Shown: positions 55,445 to 64,000 of the stretch, in pieces
Position numbering within the stretch: the first letter of the stretch is position 1
How the letters are laid out: each line of letters opens with the position of its first letter
Position numbers and translations under genes: made by a program
The notes under the pieces: model-generated
What the model was told of the DNA's origin: nothing
What the model saw: the letters and a program-made list of their open reading frames with translations, nothing else
Database searches by the model: none
Origin: Mimachlamys varia
Taxonomy: Eukaryota > Mollusca > Bivalvia > Pectinida > Pectinidae
Direction: 5' to 3'
NCBI GenBank assembly: GCA_947623455.1
Contig: OX392532.1
Location: 28,556,792-28,620,791, forward strand
DNA: 64,000 nt

Positions 55445-56394
55445 ATATCACAAAAAATCAGAGAATGCCAAAACGTCAACAAAACTATAATCCGATCTCA
55501 AAATCCATTTAACTAGAGGCGAAATAGGAACGAAGAGAATATTTACATGGAGACTCTCGTAAAAGCACACGAGAATAAAGACCAGGTGTTCCGGAAGAGT
55601 AAGAGTCTTCTGCTTCATCGACGACACCCACCATAAAAATATTGGTAATATCCAAGTAAACATCGAGTCCTCGAAATGAGGACCAAGTAATTTTCAATCA
55701 CAACAAGTAAGCACACTAATAAGTATAGTAAAAAATGTCCATCTTCATATCACACAAAGATACAGAATACTTTTGATGAGATCAAGATGGCGACCATAAA
55801 ACTTGTCCATAGTCTTCATCAACCTGCATCTCTCGAATCCCAATGGCGTAAGTTTTTTCGTCAGCAGTTCACATCTATCACGAAAATCTCGATATTAAGA
55901 GCAAGCCCTAGAATAATGAATCAACTGCGACATGTAAACATCATAGGATGGAGAAGTAGGGATGTTAATACCAAAAAAGGGAAAGATCACTATAGGAAAA
56001 TCTAAATCGTCACGTTTATCATACAGCTAAGTAGTAACTTACCCGTGTTGGTCATAATTTAAGTAAAGATCGAAGTAACAAGCTGATGTAGGATAGTCTG
56101 TTGTGTCTTTAATTTCAGGTTCAGTAGGGTATATACGATCGACTAAGTAAGAAAACGTCTTGTTGTTTATAGACAAGGCATCGTCGATATATCTGAAAGT
56201 AAAATTGAAAGATTTGGCAAGGTTTTTGTTACACGTCCTGATAAGCGCTTCGACAAATTCAGCCTCGCATGAAAACAAAAACAAGTCACCGAAAATGGGG
56301 CACATTTAGTGCTCATTATAATGCCAACAGTCTGTTGGAAAATCTGTCCTCCGAACTCCGAATAAATGACGTAGAGATGACGTACCACACACAT
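55445..56394 (-). pseudogene. Reverse-transcriptase pseudogene with R1 tail
   Basis: On the minus strand, 56394 downward encodes broken reverse-transcriptase motifs: FGGQIFQQTVGI, then (after a frameshift near 56300) DLFLFSCEAEF, FNFTFRYIDDALSINN (palm-domain Y-x-D-D), and PEIKDTTDYPTS. A stop at 56039 follows, then YDKRDDLDFPIVIFPF, MSQLIHYSRAC and KFYGRHLDL with further breaks. From about 55740 down to 55445 comes the non-coding R1 tail. The RT type looks Penelope-like or another non-LTR lineage without endonuclease; this is tentative. It starts mid-gene, so is 5'-truncated. It shows that the dispersed R1 repeats are 3' ends of this retroelement. Confidence 0.75.
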
Positions 56395-56840
56395 GCCGAC
56401 CTTTTAAAGATTACTTAGCACATACATATGCAGCACCTTTTAAATTACGTATTGAATACAGTATGCCAAAAAAATTGAAATAAACTGTATCACACAGTTT
56501 TTTCATTTTAGGACTCATCAGTGGTGGTAGGGGCAAAAAGGTAGGAATTGAAATTACCTGAGCTAATATAAAAGCCGCACGGTCAGGTGCGTAAAATCTC
56601 TATAGTGTATGAATTCAGAAACAAACAGAATAAATCAGTACGGTATACTTTTAAATCGTGTACCACGAAAGTATGTACATCATGAATAATGACACTACTT
56701 ACTCAAATGAGATAACTGTGGTTATGGAGGCTCCAGCAAACGTCAAGGACTAAAAAATCAACTTGCATATTCTACCACCTTCTATCATGAAAAACGATGC
56801 AATACACGCACATGCTTTACCTTACACCTATGAAGACATT
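56395..56840 (-). mobile_element. Decayed hammerhead-bearing repeat
   Basis: Minus-strand relative of the 23081-23660 repeat: GGAGGCTCCAGCAAACGTCA at 56727, GGGCAAAAAGGTAGGAATT at 56531, ATGCAGCACCTTTTAAATTA at 56430. The ribozyme itself (56484-56527) keeps CTGATGA and a GTCCT arm but has lost the second stem II arm and the G of GAAA. It directly abuts the RT pseudogene on the same strand. Confidence 0.65.
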
Positions 56841-58500
56841 ACCATGCAAGCAAATTAGCTGCACTCACTATTCCTATAGTTACCTAAGCCATCATTATTT
56901 AAGTATTTTTGCTCGGAAATAGCAAATCAAAACTATTTGCGATCTGCGTGAGAATGCTGTTTCAGCAGAAACTATCGTAAGTCGACAAAAGAAACTAATT
57001 CTTGTACAAAGAATGTATAAGAATTAGCGTATGCAATGCCTGAATGGTAAATTGATTACTTGTTAAACTTTTGATTTTATTCAAAACTCTCCGCTAGCTT
57101 GCAGTGTCTGTAGCCGAACCAATGATTTATTACTTATTACATTTAAGCTAACGAAATAGAGTTTTTTTTTGTTAAAGAGCAAAGACACAACACCGTCTTA
57201 CATTTCAAATACAAAATGCATCCTCCAATCGTTTAAGCATTTAATATTTTATGTCAAATATAATTACGATAAATAACACATATTGGTAATGCAATTGTCC
57301 TTCGCTTTATCAATGTTCCGCGTTTAAAAGGAAGCTCGATAGCAATACAGTTGTTTTGTTGTATTGTCATTCGTGTTTCTTTTATTTATGATATTGCATA
57401 TAATGTTAATGCAATACATATAAAAAATGTAGATATTTTTTATATCTATTGTCTAAATGGTCATCAAAAATAGAAGCCATTATTATGTTGCGATTTCCGG
57501 TGTATATGAGATACTGTCCATTGAGATGCCAGCTAAGATAACAACATACCTTTGCATACAATGCATATATATATACATCCATAAGTTATACACAAGGCAT
57601 ATACCTACCATCAAGATTTTGCCAATAGCATTGAATCAGAAGAACTAGTAACTGTCAAGTACAAGAAACAAAACAGCAGATGATATTGGTAGAAGGGACT
57701 TAAAAAAACTATTAAAGTCATGCAATTTGCTTGTTGTTACAATATTCGCGTTCCACGCTTGATACTATAAGTCGGATAAGGCGAAGATCTTATGTACCTG
57801 TCCAAGCCTTTATTACCTGTCATTTATTACAGATTTCCCCCGCTCCTTTGAGCGTCACGCTCGACCGCCTGCTAGCCCGTGTCCACCTCTGGTTGGTCAA
57901 TATTATATCTTCCGAATTCCCGAATAATATGTCAAATAAATGCTAATGTCCATAACCATTTCATATGTGGAGCTACGCTCACCTCGACAAAAAGCATAAG
58001 TGAAAAACGTCTTTTGGAATAATAGCTGCATTCTTTCAAGGATATTGGTAGACGCTGAATTTAATATAAGTGAGTATTTTTACGTTTTAAAGGAGAGCAG
58101 GATTATTTGTAATTATCAATTTTCTTTACCCATGGAATTTCATCTCTTGGTAACCGATATGTTCTTAAACTTTGTTTTTGTCACGTTTTGGACGGATCCG
58201 TCCCTAAAGGGCAAGATAAGTACGCAGAGAAAATACTTACATACTTTCTGAAATCTTCATTATATGAATTTGAAAATATTTTAATAATCGCGTAATTGGA
58301 AGTTGATTTTACAAGTCAAATAGAATCTGCAATGCAAACAGTAAAGCGGAAGTGTGTGATGTTTGTATGTGGATGGAAATAACAAAACGAAACACAACAT
58401 TGTATCTCAAGAATTAGCTTCAAACTTCCAATTGCAGCAACAGGAACATAACATAAGTCATATAACTTTATAATAATAAACACTAATGTTATGAAACGTA
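56841..58500. other. Non-coding, nothing recognised
   Basis: AT-rich with no supported gene. Reading frames at 57457, 57731 and 58000 lack domains. Confidence 0.4.
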
Positions 58501-58509
58501 TTTTAAGCA

Positions 58510-58660
58510 TATAAAACTATTATTATTACCATAACCTGATTTTGGTCCCAAGCATCACTGACGAGTCCTAGGAGGTCGCAACAGCTGTTTCGGCATACTG
58601 TATCTATTACCAAATTTAAAAGGTGCAGCATGTGTGTTGCGTCAATTTCCATCTCATCAA
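58510..58660 (+). mobile_element. Hammerhead-bearing repeat, inactive copy E
   Basis: GCATCACTGACGAGTCCTAG at 58552, GGAGGTCGCAACAGCTGTTT, then CGGCATACTGTATCTATTAC and AAATTTAAAAGGTGCAGCAT. The GAAA core is changed to GCAA and about 20 bases with the second arm of stem I are deleted, so it cannot cleave normally. Confidence 0.7.
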
Positions 58661-59444
58661 AACACCAGAGCGAACATGATACACTCGGAAAGACCTTTTA
58701 GTTAAATATTACTAATAATTACTTGACACACTTAACCTGATTTCCTAAATTTCTATCACTGTGTCTGACAGATGACTCTATTATTGTCATGTCCTGACCG
58801 ACATATTCAGGTCGGAAATTGACAGGAAAAGCTGTCATTTACTCCAAAATACGCCTACATTCTGGAGATCTATCATTGGACACCCACGGGACCCCGCTCT
58901 GTCCGTTTGACTCAAAGGACATGGGAGATATATCTTGCGTTTCCCCATAAATATGTAGATATATAGATTATGTTTTACCATAAAATAATTATAGGAAATT
59001 GTATTTTTTCCGTTTCTTTATTATATTTTAAACGCATTTTAATTCGATTATACTTTATGGCGTCAGTATATTTGTTTGTTTCATCAACATGAATTTGATG
59101 GAAGGAAAGTTAGAAATGTGTTAATCTGTTATCATATATACTTTATCCTTTGAAAAAATAATACAAATATAAATATAACATTATATTAAGTGCAAGGTAA
59201 ACATAGACATAATCGGTATCTTGAATTGTTAATCTACATGGGAAATTGCTTCCCATTCATTGTTTTTGTTGATCAAGCTCAGTTTAACAAATGATTAAAA
59301 TATCACAACTTGTTAGATCATCTTGGCAATCGCTGAATCTAGCTAGAAATCTAAATCTTAAATTTAGTTGTTGGTAAATGGGGTTTTTCTACGGTATAGA
59401 CTTATAAACACTAATTACATCTCGAGTTCACCCTTATTTCGATT
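58661..59444. other. Non-coding, nothing recognised
   Basis: No supported gene, RNA or repeat. Confidence 0.4.
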
Positions 59445-59580
59445 CTCACCTTTTAGACCCTAGTATCACTGACAGGTCCTAGAAGGACGAAACAGCTATA
59501 TGATGCAGTTAAATATTTTTGTTGGCATACTCTATATGTTAATTCAAATGGTGCAACATGAGTGTGTGTTATTTGGTCTT
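59445..59580 (+). mobile_element. Hammerhead-bearing repeat, copy F
   Basis: Ribozyme at 59463-59505: GTATCA, CTGACAG (consensus CTGANGA, so the G8-A9 pair is swapped to AG), stem II GTCCT-AGA-AGGAC, GAAA, ACAGCTATA, TGATGC. Stem I pairs over six bases. The core change likely abolishes activity. Followed by TGGCATACTCTATATGTTAA and AATGGTGCAACATGAGTGTG. Confidence 0.7.
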
Positions 59581-62500
59581 TATATTTAGTTATGAGGCAT
59601 ATTATTCTATTAGCGTAATCATTTGAAATATGAACAAACATAAAAGTTATACATATACCTAATTTTTTTTAAATATTCGACCTGAAATTAACATTTCTGG
59701 GTCTTCTCCACACGCTAGCTCTGAGTCATACATCACCATGTATTAGAGATCATTGTAATTCAGGAACATGTGCTGCTATCAATCAAAAGGCATCAATCGA
59801 GGAAATACAGAGAGGGGGTGGTATGATTGACTAAGTAGAATCATAGAATTGATAATTCTATAAAAGTTTTATGATGATATATTTTACAGGAAATCATATT
59901 AAAACATTGCATCTGTTAAACGTTGCTTCAGTTTACTCAAAAAAAGAGAAGATTAAAGATATACTTTATGACACCTAGATATACTTGATGACACTTTTCT
60001 TTTTCTAACATTGCAAATTTTATTTGACAACGGAAACTGCAATTGATAATTATTCAGGTTTTAAAACTGAATAATTGACATTGATAATGGTGCTAATTTC
60101 CTCTTTGGTGTTTATAAGTAATAATAACCATGATTCTACATTTTATAAATATTATTCTTCCAAAAAGGAAATATGACGAAATGAAAAAAACAAATTCCCC
60201 ATTTACATTCGCTCGTCCAACAACAGTTTAGAATAGTGTTCTTGCCATTGACTGTTTCGATCTTTATGGCTTACTATCTAAAGTTATATTCACATTTTTG
60301 TAACAAAATGCGTATATACATAATTATGTATTACGAAGAACATCTCGACTGTCAACATGAGGGGAAGGAGCCTAGTCATCTAAACGCAAATATGTAGATC
60401 CTGTCATTTCCACTGCACCATTCGTGTTTGCCCTCCGTGTATTTCCTTTCAGCGAATACACGTATCCTCATACCAAGAGGTGTATTCATCAATTACTGAT
60501 TGTGTTTGTGTATACACCAAGGTCAATCCCTTGACCATAATGGGTCAGGTATCCACACACCTAGCATGCTGTAATGTAACAGCGAATATAAATGTGCTAT
60601 AAACAGAACAGCCTAATAATATATACATATGCACGACCTGATATGCTGATAATATATCATGTGTATACATACATATGCATAGATACAGACATGGAACTTT
60701 TAAGAGCATGTATTGTTAAAATGATATTTCAATAATATAATGTTGTATGATAGTAGTTGTGTTTGATTTGTTAACTGTACTGAAAAAAATAACCGTTCAC
60801 TGCTTCATTCAAATCCAGAGTACCGAATACACTTAATTCAGGCACGATACCATTGTATTTAAAAATGTACGTATTGAGGGTAAATTTAAATACGCTTGTT
60901 TCATAGATTTCACCAAAGAATACATAATTCACTATACCAGTTTTCTAACAATGTTACCCAAGTGTCTGTTCTGATAACACTCGTGAACGACATTTATTTC
61001 CAAAATTATCAATAAACAGTATGCTACCTGCGGCAACATACACCTATGTATCCGCAAGGTTATCTTATTGAAAGTTTCTTTCTATATATTTTAGCTTAAG
61101 TCGTGCAAAATGTGAATGCTTTGATTATTTTAGTGATATATGAAAGTTGCAAATAAATAAGAATTATAGTTCACTTAGCCTTATCAACGTCTAACATTAT
61201 TAACAGATAAGTAGTACATCAGACTTTAAAAGCGGAATAAACCTTCCAAATAATTTACCTAAGACAAGTAATTGTAACTTGAGTTTACAACCTCAATTAT
61301 ACTAATTATGATATTATGTTTATATAATCAGAAACATTCCTCGTTTTTTTGTGTGTTTCATATTAGTCATAACTCCGGCAGAAAGGTTCTGTGAAGTTTT
61401 ATACGCATTATTGACATAATGACCTTTTAAAAAAAGAAGTGTGTAAACAATTACTTCACAATTATGATGATAATATTCAAACCAGAATTTTATATAGCCG
61501 CTACGACCCCTTTTAGTTTAACACATTTACCGAAAGGTAGAGGTGTACGCCAAGGTTCCAGACTAGCGCCACTTCTCTTTTTAAGATAACTTATTTTGAT
61601 GCTTACTTGATGAAATTTTGCGACCTGAAATGCCAGGGGTTTGGGGGACATCGATCAGTTGAAGCTTTTATTTATGAAAGGAACTCGGTAAAGGTCTCAC
61701 AAAAAAGCCTTTCGATAAAAATGTGGGTCCAATACATCAGTATTAACACCATTCTAGGGTAAATATATTTCTGATACATAAACATTATGTAAGCGAATGC
61801 ATATTAATGTCAGTATTTACATGTCTTTATTCATACTGGGTAATAACGAGTAATTAATATACAAATATATGGCGCGAATGATTGACAGGAGACAAGGTTA
61901 CGTGTGCACATCTCGTGATATTTGACACATTTACAGCGAAGCACCGAGTGCAATTAGGAACATAAATAATGCACAACAACAGTTACTAACGATGCAACAC
62001 ATCGGTTATAACTCTCATAACACGACACGATACAATGTATATTATCTTTTTTGCGAGCACGTTTCCTTTTGTTTATAATTATTCTTGAGAACAATAAGTA
62101 TGTTTCTGTCTGTAGAACTGTTTTTAAGACAATTAAATTCACAAAAGATAACTTGCACTGAATGGCTTAAAAAATATTTTTATTTCAAAAATTATGATGC
62201 TTTTTCATTATATGTTCACTGATCTTAAGGTCAACAGTACATTGTCACATATCCGTATTATTAGTCAGTGCTGTTAATTTTAAACATTAATGAAATATAT
62301 TTACAGTTTATAATGACATTCACTCGATAACCATTATCCTGCAAACTAGAATTATTTTTCCAATAACTATACTTAAAACACGTGTCAAATACAATTCATG
62401 TTGGGGGAGCTATGCGAATTCTACGGTTCGAGTCACAATAGTATGACGTCATCAACATGGGCATGGGCGGAATCCACCACGGGTTATGCAAATTTCATGC

Positions 62501-63017
62501 TGTTACATTTATAAACCGTTTTCCCGTTTGTAAATTTTGAATACAAATCTATATCCGCAGTCGATATATTGAACCGAATAGTAATGAACTATTTACAGAA
62601 AAAAAATCATGTAAACATAATAATTAAACATTGATCTTGTTTAGTTTATGAGATCATAAATCCATTGGTCCATTGGATATATGATTTCAATAAAATAAAC
62701 AAAATAAAAGGGTAATCCTTAAATTATAATCTAATCGTTCTATTACTGTTTATACAATTACATAACAGTATCAATGTTTTTGTTTAACCATTAGATAACG
62801 ATTTTATATAGTTTTATATAGTTTAAATGACAATATATAGTTAGATATTTTTTTCATTTCTAGCCCACCGCTGCCCCACCCCCTGAAGTCAATTTTCAAA
62901 GTACTTCCATATATATTTCGAATTCCCTCCTTGATACATATTGATAATTTGGAAAGTAAAAATGTTTACGTTAACGGAATAAATATTTTATAAATATTAT
63001 AATTATGTTTCTTGCAG
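59581..63017. other. 5' flank of the right-hand gene
   Basis: AT-rich and mostly unrecognised. A LINE-type reverse-transcriptase scrap lies at 61511-61589. The ATG exon at 63018 begins at a splice acceptor, so at least one non-coding first exon and a promoter should lie somewhere in this stretch or further left; neither could be located. Confidence 0.4.
61511..61589 (+). pseudogene. LINE reverse-transcriptase fragment
   Basis: Forward frame reads THLPKGRGVRQGSRLAPLLF before a stop. The G-V-R-Q-G-x-x-L-A/S-P-L-L-F block is the fingers/palm motif of LINE-type reverse transcriptases. Only about 25 residues remain and the flanks are not recognisable. Confidence 0.55.
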
Positions 63018-63018
63018 T

Positions 63019-63764
63019 ATGGCTGTGCTACCAACTCTGGTACTGGTAGTTATCCTTGGGATATGCGCTAAATTAGTTTCCTCGCAACTGTTGACGTCTG
63101 TACCTGGGAACGTGATAACGTCTTCAAACACAAGGAATATACAAACTATTCAGACTACTGACAGAAAGAGACGTAAGTTCGGATGATACCACTGCAATTG
63201 TTTTACTCGTTCCTTTCTTCGTATTCTTCCAGTTTCTCGTCCTATTTCAATTTGAATTACAGTTCTTGTCACACTGGGTCATTTGCTGTTTTTATGTTTT
63301 CCAAGAATGTTGTGAATTTGCATAAATTTATCCACAAACTTACCTAGACAAAACATAATATCAATAGTATTAATAGATGATATAAATACAAATGAAATAA
63401 TTTTTGCAATATATTCAGGAATTTAGTCATTTTTTGTACAACAATTGGTGAATTTATTGTCCCCTTTAATTGATAATATATTATAAATAGCTGTAAGGAG
63501 TATAGATGGATGATATTGTTACATTATATGAACTTATTTCGTGAAACGGTTTTTTATTGTTTTATGTCATTTAGAAAGGCTAAAATTGCTATCACATTTT
63601 AATAATTTTTGCAGTTGGATGCGTGCTACAGCCAGTTCCAAACTCTATAAATAAGTACCGCGTGCACCTGTTCTCCCTCGGAACTTCACTTGACTTCTAC
63701 TGTGCCCAAGGAACAATATTTTACCCAGAAAAATGTGCCTGTGATTGGCCAAAAGACAGAAACA
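63019..63764 (+). CDS. Secreted Cys-module protein, 5' part (runs off window)
   Basis: Exon 63019-63172 starts one base after acceptor TTTCTTGCAG: MAVLPTLVLVVILGICAKLV, SSQLLTSVPGNVITSS, a signal peptide (cleavage near SSQ), then a Ser/Thr/Gln linker. Donor AGAC-GTAAGT, phase 1. Exon 63615-63764 (acceptor TTTTTGCAG, donor AACA-GTAAGT, phase 1-1): GCVLQPVPNSINKYRVHLFS, LGTSLDFYCAQGTIFYPEKC, ACDWP. Four Cys with the CAxGTxF(x5)CxC signature of exon 5 in the upstream matrix gene. The rest is beyond the window. Probably another extracellular matrix/chitin-associated protein; the full family cannot be named from two exons. Confidence 0.75.
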
Positions 63765-64000
63765 GTAAGTGACTTGTTCTCAGGTTAATGTCTTTTTTTG
63801 GTTTGTGGTCGATGAAGGCCATCGACACCACAGTGTTACTGTCTTCTCAAAAGATTGACCCAGAGAAATGTCCTATCTTGATGGAAAAGGGCGTTTTATA
63901 AATAGATTATGCATTGCCAGGTAACGCCCATACCATAATTCTACATACTGTTTAAATAACTTATTCAAATATGCATAGTTTTTTATGTGACATAAATACA

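Noticed and set aside
55448..55697. Minus-strand frames reading VVDEAEDSYSSGTPG
   Set aside because: The same peptide-like string appears in several frames and copies because it is the R1 3' tail, downstream of the broken reverse transcriptase, not a gene.
61590..61740. Extension of the LINE fragment downstream of 61589
   Set aside because: After the stop the translated sequence no longer shows reverse-transcriptase motifs, so the relic was limited to the recognisable part.

Overview
The window looks like AT-rich nuclear DNA of a bivalve mollusc. The evidence is an intron-rich gene for a secreted chitin-binding, laminin-G protein of the Pif/BMSP shell-matrix type, tRNA-derived SINEs, many small foldback transposons, and relics of a reverse-transcriptase element. 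No bacterial-style operons, rRNA or convincing functional tRNA genes were seen. The species cannot be read from the sequence alone.

The main gene is on the + strand, 31330-51493. I reconstruct nine coding exons whose splice sites and phases agree throughout, giving about 1735 residues. Exon 1 encodes a signal peptide. A 10.9-kb intron follows, containing a 28-bp minisatellite array of about 3.3 kb. Exon 2 (3.9 kb) encodes a very large low-complexity region: about 30 N-glycosylation sequons, a 9-residue Gly-Thr-Ser repeat, an acidic DPF stretch, proline runs and a 7-residue Asn-rich repeat. Exons 3-5 encode cysteine-rich chitin-binding-like modules, each on a symmetric phase 1-1 exon. Exons 6-9 encode a laminin-G/concanavalin-like domain. 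At the right edge (63019-63764) begins a second secreted-protein gene on the same strand; its second exon has the same Cys module as exon 5 of the main gene, suggesting a linked pair or cluster of related matrix genes. It runs off the window.

The rest (1-31 kb and 51.5-63 kb) is gene-poor and full of mobile-element relics. They include: (i) five TTAA-flanked foldback MITEs; (ii) MITEs flanked by TA with CTGTA ends; (iii) about 14 truncated copies of a retroelement 3' tail, one (55445-56394) still carrying a reverse-transcriptase pseudogene; (iv) six copies of a repeat carrying a type I hammerhead ribozyme with a tiny palindromic stem III, two of them in tandem 363 bp apart; (v) SINEs and tRNA-like relics, one with a clear target-site duplication. 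Several insertions are nested so that related copies in the same window show the empty site, which fixes element ends and target duplications.

The most notable observations are the hammerhead ribozyme family, the architecture of the matrix protein (no von Willebrand A domain seen) with its linked relative, and the higher-order structure of the intronic minisatellite.
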